The position numbers were made by a program, and so were the translations under genes. From the NCBI RefSeq assembly GCF_000153205.1, contig NZ_CH672427.1:2865157-2906387 (forward strand): DNA of 41,231 nt, given 5' to 3'. The notes under the pieces are model-generated. The model had not been told where the DNA came from. It saw only the letters and a program-made list of their open reading frames with translations, and did no database searches. Below are positions 1 to 10,517 of the stretch, in pieces. The DNA comes from Nitrococcus mobilis Nb-231 (GTDB lineage: Bacteria; Pseudomonadota; Gammaproteobacteria; Nitrococcales; Nitrococcaceae). Within the stretch, counting starts at the first letter, position 1, and the number at the start of each line of letters is the position of its first letter.

Positions 1-48
1 GTAGAAAATAGCTTAATGGAGTTTGGCGATGCGCTGATGCTGATGTGA
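1..48 (+). CDS. Possible C-terminal tail of an upstream gene (partial)
   Basis: The first frame is open from the window edge for 15 codons and ends in TGA at 46-48 (tail reads ...EFGDALMLM). It may be the end of a gene that starts outside the window. Fifteen codons are too few to identify a family, and an open frame this short can occur by chance. Confidence 0.15.
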   Translation, partial: VENSLMEFGDALMLM

Positions 49-96
49 ACCATTCCATGGACGCTGGCTCCGTTTGGTCGTTATACTAAATAATTC

Positions 97-135
97 TTAA
101 CTATGAAGAATCAACTGTTAATATCGTATAGTTAA
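97..135. promoter_or_regulatory. Inverted repeat in the desaturase upstream region
   Basis: TTAACTAT (97-104) and ATAGTTAA (128-135) form a perfect 8-bp inverted repeat with a 23-nt spacer. The stretch is AT-rich and ends about 18 nt before the desaturase start. It could be an operator for a membrane-lipid or temperature-responsive regulator, or only the AT-rich promoter. No regulator is identified. Confidence 0.3.
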
Positions 136-153
136 TTTTTCGTTACAAGGTAT

Positions 154-1344
154 TTGCCGCTTATGTTGTACGGCCTATTCGAGTTGCCTGTGTGGGGTTA
201 TGTGCTAGTCACGCTCGGGTTGACCCACGTTACGATTGTTAGCGTGACCATCTACCTGCATCGCCATCAGGCCCATCGTGGCATGGATTTGCACCCGGCG
301 ATTGCGCACTTCTTCCGTTTTTGGTTGTGGTTGACTACGGGGATGGTCACCTCCGAGTGGGTGGCGGTACACCGCAAGCACCATGCCAAAGTCGAGACCG
401 GGGACGACCCGCACAGTCCCCAGGTGCTTGGCCTCAACGAGGTGCTCTGGCGGGGGACGGAGCTCTATAAAGCGGCGGTAAAGGATCCGGAAATTGTCGC
501 AGCCTATGCGCATGGAACCCCCAACGACTGGATCGAACGCCATGTTTACCGACCGTACTCGTATTGGGGTCTTGGGTTGATGCTGCTCATCGATCTGCTT
601 TGTTTCGGTGTGGTAGGTCTTACTATTTGGGCCGTGCAGATGCTGTGGATTCCATTCTGGGCGGCCGGCGTAGTCAATGGCGTAGGGCATGCGCTCGGTT
701 ATCGAAACTTCGAGCCGCCGGATGCATCGACCAACATCATTCCGTTAGGCATCTTGATCGGTGGGGAGGAACTGCATAATAACCATCACGCGTTTCCGAG
801 TTCGGCCAAATTCGCCAGCAAGCCTTGGGAGTTTGACATCGGCTGGATGTATATCCGGCTCTTGCAACACTTGCGCCTAGCTCGAGTCAAACGGGTCGCG
901 CCACACCCGGCCATCCGGGATAAGGCCGAGGTGGATATGGAGACAGCTGCGGCGGTGGTGCGAGCCCGGATGCACGTTTTGGCGATTTACGCGCGCCAGG
1001 TATTACTGCCTACCTTACGGGAAGAGTTGCAGCGTGCTGATGCGTCCTGCCGGCGCCTGCTCAAACGGGGGCGGCGCGCACTGCTGCGTGAGCAGAGTCT
1101 GCTCGATCGCCGAGCCGAGGCACGGTTGGAGAATGCGCTAGCGCAGAGCCAGCGTCTGAAGACGGTGTATCAGTTCAGGTTGCGTTTGCAGCGACTATGG
1201 GGTAGCTCCAATCTCTCTCACGAAACGTTGCTAACCGGGTTGCGGGAGTGGTGTGCGCAAGCCGAGCTCAGCGGTATTCAGGCTCTCCAAGAGTTCGCTC
1301 GCGGCCTGCGTGGCTTTACGGTGGTGCATCCGGCACTACGCTAA
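154..1344 (+). CDS. desA: Membrane-bound fatty acid (acyl) desaturase, DesA type
   Basis: Di-iron membrane desaturase that introduces a cis double bond into acyl chains and adjusts membrane fluidity. The three family histidine boxes are present: HRHQAH (residues 36-41), HRKHH (73-77) and HNNHH (208-212). Hydrophobic segments lie at about 10-35, 52-68 and 142-178. The start used is TTG at 154; an in-frame ATG at 163 is an alternative and gives a protein three residues shorter. Residues 1-245 are the desaturase. Residues 250-396 form an Arg-rich, largely helical extension whose end (QSQRLKTVYQFRLRLQRLW, then ...SGIQALQEFARGLR) resembles the C-terminus of ISL3-family transposases. The gene stands alone, followed by convergent rpmG. 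Family assignment is firm; double-bond position is inferred. Confidence 0.9.
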   Translation: MPLMLYGLFELPVWGYVLVTLGLTHVTIVSVTIYLHRHQAHRGMDLHPAIAHFFRFWLWLTTGMVTSEWVAVHRKHHAKVETGDDPHSPQVLGLNEVLWRGTELYKAAVKDPEIVAAYAHGTPNDWIERHVYRPYSYWGLGLMLLIDLLCFGVVGLTIWAVQMLWIPFWAAGVVNGVGHALGYRNFEPPDASTNIIPLGILIGGEELHNNHHAFPSSAKFASKPWEFDIGWMYIRLLQHLRLARVKRVAPHPAIRDKAEVDMETAAAVVRARMHVLAIYARQVLLPTLREELQRADASCRRLLKRGRRALLREQSLLDRRAEARLENALAQSQRLKTVYQFRLRLQRLWGSSNLSHETLLTGLREWCAQAELSGIQALQEFARGLRGFTVVHPALR

Positions 1345-1418
1345 AAGGACAATAAAACCGAGCGTAACCGACCGCGCCGTGCCCGGTTACGCTTGGTGTT
1401 CTTCGCGGCAGCCCAGAA

Positions 1419-1574
1419 TTACTTCAGCTTCGCCTCTTTATAGATCACGTGCTTACGCACGACCGGATCGTATTTGCGAAACTCAAGCTTATTGGGTGTA
1501 TTCCGCTTGTTCTTGCTCGTAGTATAGAAGTGGCCGGTTCCGGCTGACGACACAAGCTTGATCTTCTCGCGCAT
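1419..1574 (-). CDS. rpmG: 50S ribosomal protein L33
   Basis: Encodes 51 residues beginning [20 protein letters not shown] and ending YKEAKLK, the expected length and sequence of bacterial L33, a small protein of the large ribosomal subunit near the E site. It has no CxxC pairs, so it is the zinc-independent (C-minus) form. It lies 11 bp downstream of rpmB on the same strand, the usual rpmB-rpmG operon. It converges on the desaturase gene. Confidence 0.95.
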   Translation of the reverse strand: MREKIKLVSSAGTGHFYTTSKNKRNTPNKLEFRKYDPVVRKHVIYKEAKLK

Positions 1575-1585
1575 GGCAGCTTACC

Positions 1586-1822
1586 TCAGATTTTTTCTCC
1601 GCGCAGACGGATGTCCTTGAGCACCTGGGCTATACCGATTTTATCGATTATTCGCATGCCCTTGGAAGAGACACGCAACCGAACCCAGCGTTGCTCGGTT
1701 TCCACCCAAAAACGATGGTAGTGGAGGTTGGGTAGGAAACGGCGCTTAGTCTTGTTATTGGCATGTGAGACGTTATTACCGGTGGTCGGGCGCTTGCCCG
1801 TCACCTGGCAAACTTTAGCCAT
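1586..1822 (-). CDS. rpmB: 50S ribosomal protein L28
   Basis: 78-residue L28 of the large ribosomal subunit. The N-terminus [20 protein letters not shown] and the block [17 protein letters not shown] are diagnostic. There are no zinc-binding CxxC pairs. ATG at 1822 is preceded on the minus strand by a strong AGGAGGAGG-type ribosome site. First gene of the rpmB-rpmG operon. Confidence 0.97.
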   Translation of the reverse strand: MAKVCQVTGKRPTTGNNVSHANNKTKRRFLPNLHYHRFWVETEQRWVRLRVSSKGMRIIDKIGIAQVLKDIRLRGEKI

Positions 1823-2087
1823 GGCTGCTGCCTCCTCCTATGGGGTTCCCGATGGTGTCGCATGGATTGCGTAGATAATAGTCGCCTGCCCAGATACCGT
1901 ACGTTGCCCCGGCGTTTGCGAGTCCCGAGCATTGAGTGTCTGGGCGGGGCCGGATTTTCTCTTTGAAAAGGCCCGACTTTTTGAAATCGTGTCGGCTTCT
2001 GAACCCTGCTTAGAACGATCGATGTCCGCAGCCTTGTGAAAAGAGGGGTTTATACCAGCATGCGGGTCCGCGTTCAACCTTGCCTAC
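1823..2087. other. Intergenic region between divergent rpmB and hsp20
   Basis: No convincing gene. A 79-codon minus-strand open frame (1838-2077) has low-complexity composition and no family resemblance. The region must hold the rpmB promoter; TATTAT on the minus strand at about 1874-1879 is a possible -10, without a good -35 at the right distance. Confidence 0.4.
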
Positions 2088-2115
2088 CTTGAATTTTCAG
2101 GGCGCGCCACCATTT
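2088..2115 (+). promoter_or_regulatory. Heat-shock (sigma-32) promoter for hsp20
   Basis: CTTGAA (2088-2093), a 14-nt spacer and CACCATTT (2108-2115) match the sigma-32 consensus CTTGAA / CCCCATTT at 6/6 and 7/8 positions. It lies about 50 bp upstream of the hsp20 ATG, which has a strong AAGGAGG site at 2154-2160. Transcription may extend into the dnaJ-like gene. Confidence 0.75.
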
Positions 2116-2166
2116 TGTGCGTAACGAGTACGACGCTGTGTCGAAATCATATCAAGGAGGTGCTTT

Positions 2167-2604
2167 ATGGCCATTCGTCGTTACGAGCCTTGGACGTTGT
2201 TCAACGAGTTGAGCAAGGAGCTTTCACGGATCTATGAGGGGCCGCCCGGTACGGATTCCAGCAGCCTCGCCACAAGTGACTGGGTACCGGCGGTCGATAT
2301 CCGCGAGGAGGCCGGGCACTATGTAATCGACGCCGATCTGCCAGGCGTTCGGCCCGATGACATTGAAATCAGCATGGAAAATGGCATGCTGACCATAAAG
2401 GGAAGTCGTCAAGCGCAATCCCAGGAGTCGGGACCGGATTACAAGCGCACCGAACGGGCCAGCGGCGTTTTTTATCGCCGCTTCAGTTTGCCGGATACGG
2501 CGGATGCCGAGCGCATCAGCGCGCGTAGCGAGCATGGGGTGCTGCAGGTTACGATTCCTAAGCAGGAAAAGCTGCAGCCTCGACGGGTCAAAGTCGAGGG
2601 TTGA
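2167..2604 (+). CDS. Small heat-shock protein, Hsp20/alpha-crystallin family
   Basis: 145 residues. ATP-independent holdase that binds unfolding proteins in the cytoplasm and hands them to DnaK. The alpha-crystallin domain spans roughly residues 38-140: it opens with WVPAVDIREE, contains ADLPGVRPDDIEISMENGML and closes with the signature HGVLQVTIPK. A short N-terminal arm (1-37) precedes it. A sigma-32 promoter and strong ribosome site lie upstream. A J-domain gene follows 74 bp downstream, so the two probably form a heat-shock unit. Confidence 0.93.
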   Translation: MAIRRYEPWTLFNELSKELSRIYEGPPGTDSSSLATSDWVPAVDIREEAGHYVIDADLPGVRPDDIEISMENGMLTIKGSRQAQSQESGPDYKRTERASGVFYRRFSLPDTADAERISARSEHGVLQVTIPKQEKLQPRRVKVEG

Positions 2605-2618
2605 CGATCCCCACCTGC

Positions 2619-2642
2619 GCGGGTCCGCTCAAGCGGGCCCGT
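2619..2642 (+). other. Stem-loop between hsp20 and the dnaJ-like gene
   Basis: A 10-bp stem with two G-U pairs (2619-2628 with 2633-2642) and a TCAA loop. No T-run follows, so it is more likely a processing or attenuation element than a full terminator. Confidence 0.35.
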
Positions 2643-2678
2643 GTGAATGATTGTGAGGTTTAGCGCGCGGCCACGGTG

Positions 2679-3623
2679 ATGGAGTATAAGGACTACTATA
2701 AAATCTTGGGCGTTTCAAAAGATGCATCCGGTGACGAGATCAAGCGCGCTTATCGCAAGCTTGCCCGTAAATATCATCCGGATGTCAGTAAAGCCCCGGA
2801 TGCCGAGCAGCGGTTCAAAGAAGTCGCCGAGGCTTATGAGGCGCTTAAGGATCCGGACAAGCGGCGCGCCTACGACCAGCTCGGCAGCGATTGGCGTGCC
2901 GGCGAGCAGTTCCGACCGCCGCCCGATTGGCAATTCAGAGGGGAATCCGGCTCCGGGGGCTTCAGCGATTTCTTTGATACGTTGTTTGGTGGGAGCGGCG
3001 ATTCGCCGTTTGATGAGATGTTCGGCGGCGCTACCCCCCCGAGGGGGAGTTTTGCCAGGCGCGGTGAGGATCAGCTAGCAAAGATCACGATAACCCTAGA
3101 GGAAGCCTACCACGGGACGACCCGCGCCATCACGATGGAAGGTCAGGAAATCGATGGTCAGGGCCGCGCCCGGCGGACCCAGCGTAATCTGCGGGTCCAG
3201 ATTCCTAGCGGCGTCCGCGAGGGCCAGCGTATCCGCTTGGCAGGGCAGGGTGGTTCAGGGCTAGGCGATGCCGGCTCCGGCGATCTATTCCTCGAGGTTC
3301 ATATCGCGCCGCATAAGCTTTATCGGCTGCACGGCAAGGATGTGCACCTCGAGCTGCCGATCGCACCCTGGGAGGCGGCGCTGGGCACGACGCTCAATGT
3401 GCCGACCCTCGGTGGTCGGGTAGATCTGAAGATTCCGGCAAATTCCCAAAGCGGTCGGCGACTGCGGTTGCGGGGGCGCGGTTTGCCGGGTGATCCACCG
3501 GGCGATCAATATCTGGAGCTGCGCATTGTTAATCCCCTCGTTCAAACTGAACGGGCGCGCGAGCTGTTCCGTGAGCTCGAGCGGGAGCTGGGCTTCAATC
3601 CGCGAGCCGGATTTGGAAAGTAG
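2679..3623 (+). CDS. cbpA: DnaJ-class co-chaperone, CbpA-like
   Basis: 314 residues from ATG 2679; a GTG at 2676 would add one residue. Type II J-protein: J domain at 1-68 with the HPD motif at residues 33-35 that stimulates DnaK ATPase, then a Gly/Phe-rich linker (about 70-125), then two beta-sandwich substrate-binding domains (about 130-305). The DnaJ zinc finger (four CxxCxGxG repeats) is absent, which separates CbpA from DnaJ. It follows hsp20 and is plausibly heat-induced with it. Confidence 0.9.
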   Translation: MEYKDYYKILGVSKDASGDEIKRAYRKLARKYHPDVSKAPDAEQRFKEVAEAYEALKDPDKRRAYDQLGSDWRAGEQFRPPPDWQFRGESGSGGFSDFFDTLFGGSGDSPFDEMFGGATPPRGSFARRGEDQLAKITITLEEAYHGTTRAITMEGQEIDGQGRARRTQRNLRVQIPSGVREGQRIRLAGQGGSGLGDAGSGDLFLEVHIAPHKLYRLHGKDVHLELPIAPWEAALGTTLNVPTLGGRVDLKIPANSQSGRRLRLRGRGLPGDPPGDQYLELRIVNPLVQTERARELFRELERELGFNPRAGFGK

Positions 3624-3758
3624 TAATACGCCAAGCTTGCGGGAGAAGGCTGCCTTGAAAAGACGCTGCGTATCCCCAATCTTACCTCCGGGCTTCAGGT
3701 GGTTCAGCGCTTGAGGCCGGGTAACTTTGAAACGTGGCCAGCGCGCAAGGAGACAGCT

Positions 3759-4022
3759 ATGGCGACTAAAAATGTTCCTCCCACCAATACGCATCACACC
3801 ACCGATCATTTTGCCAAAGTAGCGCATGAAGCGGTCGATCGCGCCGCTCGGCATGGTGCTCAAGCTGAAGAGCATTTGCGCGAGGCTGGGGATCATTATA
3901 GCGAGCAGTCGCGTCAGGCGATCGATTGGATGACCCGGTACATACACGAACATCCATACGCCGCCCTCGGCTGGGCCGTAGCCGGCGGTTTCGTCCTCGG
4001 AAAGCTGCTGCGGTCTCGCTGA
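3759..4022 (+). CDS. ElaB/YqjD (DUF883)-family membrane protein
   Basis: 87 residues from ATG 3759, preceded by AAGGAGA. The family has an amphipathic helical N-terminal half (residues 15-60 here, rich in Ala, Glu, Arg and His) and a C-terminal membrane anchor with glycine spacing (HPYAALGWAVAGGFVLGKLL). Known E. coli members tether ribosomes to the inner membrane in stationary phase. It is the first gene of a YqjD-YqjE-YqjK-like trio, with the next start 5 bp after its stop. Confidence 0.8.
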   Translation: MATKNVPPTNTHHTTDHFAKVAHEAVDRAARHGAQAEEHLREAGDHYSEQSRQAIDWMTRYIHEHPYAALGWAVAGGFVLGKLLRSR

Positions 4023-4433
4023 GAATTATGACTAATAAGGCGGAGCCGGATGCGGAGCGTGCCTCTGCAGAGGAGGACTCAGGAGCTCCGCCGTTAAGTG
4101 AAATCGTCGGTGCGTTGCTCAGCGCAAGCCAGCGGTTCGTTCGGGATGTGGGCGAGTTGTTGGGGCTGGAGACGCGGCGGGCTTTCCAGGCGCTTGCTTG
4201 GATGGCGGCGCTGGCGGTATGGGCGGGATTGCTGGGAGCGGGCACGTGGTTCTTGCTGCTCGCGGCGGCCTACACGGCGTTGATTGATTCGGGGATGGTC
4301 AGCGCGGCCGCGCTTTTGCTGCTCGCCGGGCTCAACCTGCTGGGAGCAGTTCTGGGTATAGTCATAATTCGCCGCTTAAGTAGGGCGTTGTTGTTTCGAG
4401 CCGTTCGTCGAGTAGTACTCGGGGAGTCGAGAT

Positions 4434-6643
<2,210 letters not shown>

Positions 6644-6703
6644 TTACACTGATCGCAGAATGACGACACGGGGTGGGCGCGGGTGATAATCCGGGTGCCG
6701 GAA

Positions 6704-6783
6704 GCTTCCCTACGCCGGTGCTAACCGGGTCAGGTTCCAAGGGACTCTCTCAGCCCCCGGTCTTACCGGGAGCACCCCCACTT
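6704..6783 (-). promoter_or_regulatory. TPP riboswitch (THI element) of thiC
   Basis: On the minus strand the leader reads GGGGGTGCTCCCG, then GGGGGCTGAGAG, then GAACCTGACCCGGTTAG and CACCGGCGTAGGGAAG. These are the conserved helices of the thiamine-pyrophosphate riboswitch, including CTGAGA and ACCTGA. It ends about 72 nt before the thiC start codon, so binding of TPP probably sequesters the ribosome site or forms a terminator. Confidence 0.97.
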
Positions 6784-6931
6784 CGTCGAACAAGCGCTGT
6801 CAGTTTGAACTCGATTGGCGGCACTGGCTAGTCTGATGTGCCGGCGTAGTGCAAGCAACCGCTTGCTTGGCCTGTGCAAACCTTCTAGGCTTAAGCGCTA
6901 TTTGCGCTGGGGTTATAGAGACAGTGATACG

Positions 6932-7594
6932 ATGGTCGAGCTGAATTTTGCACAGGCGCGGTTCAATATGGTCGAGCAGCAGGTTCGGCCGTGGGAAGTG
7001 CTCGACGAGCGCGTGCTCGAGGTGCTCGAATCTTTGCCACGCGAGGCGTTCGTTCCAAAGCATTATCGCAATCTGGCCTACGCCGATCTCCAGCTCCCAT
7101 TGCCGTACGGTGAAGTGATGATGGAGCCACGGCTCGAGGCTCGTCTGCTGCAGGCGCTCACTCCACATCCTGATGAAAGCGTGCTCGAGATTGGTACGGG
7201 CACCGGTTTTCTAAGCGCCTGTCTAGCGCAACTGGTGAGTCAGGTAACGAGTGTGGACATTCAACCGGAGTTCTGCAAGTTGGCCGCGGCGCAGCTCTCC
7301 GCGCAAGCAATTCGCAACGTACGTCTCGAGGTGGGCGATGCGGCTCGGGGTTGGGGTGGCGGTCAGCGCTATGACATGATTGCGGTTACTGGGTCTTTAC
7401 CCGAGCTGCATGAAAATTACCATCGCAGCCTGAGCATTGGGGGGCGGTTGTTCGTGATCGTGGGGGAGCGACCGATTATGGAAGCGTTGCTCATCACGCG
7501 GGTGGGAGAGGATCAGTGGGCTACCGAGAGCTTGCTGGACACCAGCATCCGCCCCCTGCGCAATGCGCGTAGAACGGTGCGCTTCGAGCTTTGA
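6932..7594 (+). CDS. Protein-L-isoaspartate O-methyltransferase-family protein
   Basis: 220 residues from ATG 6932; the frame is open to 6815 but homology begins at MVELNFAQARFNMVEQQVRP. SAM-dependent Rossmann methyltransferase: motif I is VLEIGTGTGFLSACLA (about 90-105) and an acidic strand end follows (VTSVDI). This Pcm-like family commonly sits just upstream of tolC in gammaproteobacteria, as here. True protein repair activity is not assured, because this subgroup diverges from canonical Pcm. Divergent from thiC. Confidence 0.8.
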   Translation: MVELNFAQARFNMVEQQVRPWEVLDERVLEVLESLPREAFVPKHYRNLAYADLQLPLPYGEVMMEPRLEARLLQALTPHPDESVLEIGTGTGFLSACLAQLVSQVTSVDIQPEFCKLAAAQLSAQAIRNVRLEVGDAARGWGGGQRYDMIAVTGSLPELHENYHRSLSIGGRLFVIVGERPIMEALLITRVGEDQWATESLLDTSIRPLRNARRTVRFEL

Positions 7595-7761
7595 AGAGTT
7601 TGGCTGGCTTGGGCTTGCAAGTGCACTGTCTCAAATTTTCGCAGCCTTGGAGAACCAGCGGATGGTTATCTCATTCACGGAGTTGCTGTGGCGCGTCCTG
7701 AGTCGAACGGAGTTCATGTCGGAGTGGGGCGGCCTTGAGCGAGCATGGACGTGAGCGCTCG

Positions 7762-9132
7762 ATGAGTAGTGTGAGCCCTGACGGGCCAAAGCCGGGTACG
7801 GCGGTGCGAGTTATAGCCAGCCGTATCGGTACGCGATTGGCGGGCTTGGTGCTCGCTTCCGCCAGCTTCTGCACCTACGCGGGTGATGATTTGCTCAGCC
7901 TCTATGGGGTGGCCCGCGTCAACAACCCCGTGCTCAGGCAGTCCTTGGCGAACTACCAAGCCGTGCAGGAGCGCTGGCCACAGGCCCTGGCCGGCTTACT
8001 GCCGAATATCAGCGTGCAAGCCAGCCGCGAGCGCGTTCATTTGGACCAGACAACCAGTTTCGCCAGCGTCGATACCTATTTCTTCAATACCCAATACAGT
8101 ATCGATCTGACTCAGCCGATCTTCGATTACAGCGCCTACCAGCGCCTGGATCAGGCCGATGCCCAGATCGCCCAGGCGGCAGCCCAGGTGCACGCGGCCG
8201 AGCAGGACTTGATGTTTAGGTTGGCGCAACGCTACTTCGATGTGCTCGCGGGACGAGCCGACCTGAGCTTCGCCCGCTCCGATCTCAAGGCCATCGAGCG
8301 CCAGCTCGAGCAGGCGGGGCAGCGCTTCGAGGTCGGCCTGATCGCACATACCGCGGTGGAGGAAGCCCGCGCTCGGCGTGACTTGGCGGCGAGCCGGCTT
8401 ATTCAGGCTGAAAATGAGGTGGCCAACCGGTTAGAAGCGGTGCGACAGGTCATCGGCAAGCAACCGCAGTCGCTGGCTGATCTGGTCCGTAAGCCCAAGC
8501 TGAAGGGACCGCAGCCGGCTGAGGAGGGGCGCTGGCAAGCCGCGGCGATAGAACAAAATTGGCAGCTAATCGCCGCGCGCAAAGGGGCGGAGGCAGCTAT
8601 GGAGAATATCCAGGTGCAGCGCGGCGGGCATTTGCCGACCATCGGTTTGACGGCCAATGCCACGCATCAGGATACGGGCGGAGTCTTCGGCGGCACATCC
8701 GATCGGCAGAGCATTGGTGTTCGGGGCGAGTTGCCGATCTTTCAGGGCTTCGCGGTGAGTTCCAGAGTCAGCGAGGCGCAGGCGCGTTATACCCAATCCC
8801 GCGAGCAGCTCGAAGAAACCCGGCGCCGTGTCGGCCGGGAGACATCCAATGCCTATCGAGCGGTGCAGACCAGTATCCGGCAGGTACAAGCGCTACAGCA
8901 GGCGGTGGTGTCGAATCGCAGTGCACTGAAGGCGACCCAGGCGGGCTACGAGGCCGGAACCCGCACGATCGTCGATGTCCTCGACGCGCAAAGCAATCTA
9001 TTTAGTGCCGAACGGGATTATCAGCAGGCCCAATATGCCTATCTCGTCAGCACGTTGCGGCTCAAACAGACGGCCGGCACGCTGGACCCGCAAGATCTAA
9101 CGGCGGTCAACAGCCTGCTCGGTTCCCGCTGA
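7762..9132 (+). CDS. tolC: TolC-family outer-membrane efflux/secretion channel
   Basis: 456 residues from ATG 7762; a TTG at 7735 is an upstream alternative. A signal peptide runs to about residue 40 (RLAGLVLASASFCTYA, cleavage before GDDLL). The mature protein has the two-fold repeat of the OEP family: repeat 1 begins LLSLYGVARVNNPVLRQSLANY and repeat 2 begins AIEQNWQLIAARKGAEAA. The closing GTRTIVDVLDAQSNLFSAERDY block is typical of TolC. It forms the trimeric exit duct for type I secretion and RND or ABC efflux. No partner pump lies next to it. The 3' end overlaps convergent waaA by 26 bp. Confidence 0.93.
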   Translation: MSSVSPDGPKPGTAVRVIASRIGTRLAGLVLASASFCTYAGDDLLSLYGVARVNNPVLRQSLANYQAVQERWPQALAGLLPNISVQASRERVHLDQTTSFASVDTYFFNTQYSIDLTQPIFDYSAYQRLDQADAQIAQAAAQVHAAEQDLMFRLAQRYFDVLAGRADLSFARSDLKAIERQLEQAGQRFEVGLIAHTAVEEARARRDLAASRLIQAENEVANRLEAVRQVIGKQPQSLADLVRKPKLKGPQPAEEGRWQAAAIEQNWQLIAARKGAEAAMENIQVQRGGHLPTIGLTANATHQDTGGVFGGTSDRQSIGVRGELPIFQGFAVSSRVSEAQARYTQSREQLEETRRRVGRETSNAYRAVQTSIRQVQALQQAVVSNRSALKATQAGYEAGTRTIVDVLDAQSNLFSAERDYQQAQYAYLVSTLRLKQTAGTLDPQDLTAVNSLLGSR

Positions 9133-10417
9133 GCCCGATAGTGGCAGGTGGTTCGGTCAGCAGCGGATGAATGGTTTCATAGAGCCGCTGCGTCGCTCCC
9201 TTGTTGACCTCGAGCTGTTGTCGCGCCCGCTCGCCTAGAGCGAGTCGGCGGCGCTTGTTGCCAAGCAAGTCTGCAACAGCTTGTGCGAGGAAAGCCGTAT
9301 CGGTTACCCGCACCAATCCCTCTACGGCTTCCAGGCCGGCGACGAGTTCGGCACAGTTGGACACATGCGGTCCGACCAACACCGGTATGCCGAGTGCCGC
9401 GGGTTCAAGCACGTTGTGTCCGCCCGCGGCGACCAGGCTGCCGCCGACAAAAGCTACGTCGGCTGCTGCATAGAGCAGCGGCAGCTCGCCCATGGTATCG
9501 GCTAGATAGACCTGCGTTGTTGAACGGACGCGCTCCCTGGTGCTGCGCCGGGCTGTCTCCAGGCCGCTGCGGCGGCACAGCGTGGCGATGGCCTCGAAGC
9601 GCTCCGGATGGCGGGGCACCAGTATGAGGAGGGCCTGCGGGGCATATGCATGCATAGTCCGCTGCGCTTCCAATACCAGGGGTTCTTCCCCTTGATGAGT
9701 GCTCGCGGCGATCCAGACCGGGCGCTGTGGGTCTAATGCGGCGCGCAGCGCGTGGCCAGCCATCAGGCTGACCGCGCTGATTTCGAGATCGAATTTCATA
9801 TTGCCGTTGATCTGCACTCGCTGCACGGGCGCGCCTAATGTCCGGAAGCGGCGCGCGTCTGCCTCGCTCTGGGCCGCGATGGTGTGGAAGGCGCCGAGGG
9901 CGGGTCGCAGCAAGCCGGCCACGCGCCGATAGCCGGCGGCCGAACGCGCCGATAGACGCGCGTTCGCCAGCACCACGGGGATGCCACGGCGTTGCGCGGT
10001 GGCCAGTAGATTGGGCCAGATTTCCGTTTCCATGACGACCACTAGCCGCGGTGCTACGCGACGGAAAAAGCGCGCCACTACATCCGGCAGATCGTAAGGC
10101 GCGTAGTAATGGCGTACACGTGTGCCGAGCAGGGCGCGCACGCGCTGCGAGCCTGTCGGCGTGGTGGTGGTGACCACGATGGGAATACCAGGGTGCTCCG
10201 TCAGCAAGCGCTCGATCAGTGGGGCCGCCGCGACAGTCTCGCCCACGGAGACGGCATGGATCCAGACAGGACGACCCGCGATCGCGGGGATCAAGGCGAA
10301 GCGCTCTGCCCAACGCCGCCGATAGGCCGGCGCGCGGCGGGAGCGAAGCAGCAAGCGTGCCAGGACGACTGGCAGGCTCAGATAGAGCAGGATCGAATAG
10401 AGGCTACGCCAATGCAT
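9107..10417 (-). CDS. waaA: 3-deoxy-D-manno-octulosonic acid (Kdo) transferase
   Basis: 436 residues. GT30 enzyme that transfers Kdo from CMP-Kdo to lipid IVA at the inner face of the inner membrane. It has an N-terminal anchor helix (about 4-23). The N-terminal acceptor-domain block IWIHAVSVGE-like (VWIHAVSVGETVAAAPLI) and the late VGGSLVAAGGHNVLEPAALGIPVLVGP nucleotide-sugar block are diagnostic. It is divergent from the lipid A acyltransferase gene, so both sides of the 10.4-kb intergene serve lipid A/LPS synthesis. Confidence 0.96.
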   Translation of the reverse strand: MHWRSLYSILLYLSLPVVLARLLLRSRRAPAYRRRWAERFALIPAIAGRPVWIHAVSVGETVAAAPLIERLLTEHPGIPIVVTTTTPTGSQRVRALLGTRVRHYYAPYDLPDVVARFFRRVAPRLVVVMETEIWPNLLATAQRRGIPVVLANARLSARSAAGYRRVAGLLRPALGAFHTIAAQSEADARRFRTLGAPVQRVQINGNMKFDLEISAVSLMAGHALRAALDPQRPVWIAASTHQGEEPLVLEAQRTMHAYAPQALLILVPRHPERFEAIATLCRRSGLETARRSTRERVRSTTQVYLADTMGELPLLYAAADVAFVGGSLVAAGGHNVLEPAALGIPVLVGPHVSNCAELVAGLEAVEGLVRVTDTAFLAQAVADLLGNKRRRLALGERARQQLEVNKGATQRLYETIHPLLTEPPATIGLSGNRAGC

Positions 10418-10517
10418 CCGTGTGCTGGTCTCCTTGCCGATGGTGCCAGGGCTAGAACAGCCCCTCTCGCAAGGTCTGGTATACTCGACGTGGCCTCTTG
10501 ATGGAAGCGATGCCAGG

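Noticed and set aside
1838-2077. 79-codon minus-strand frame upstream of rpmB
   Set aside because: Composition is unstructured, no family resemblance, and it occupies the rpmB promoter region.
3285-3953. 222-codon minus-strand frame
   Set aside because: Antisense to the CbpA-like C-terminus and the DUF883 gene; no recognisable motif.
9405-10313. 302-codon minus-strand frame
   Set aside because: It lies inside waaA in another frame on the same strand; rich in Arg, Gly and Pro as expected of a GC-rich shadow.
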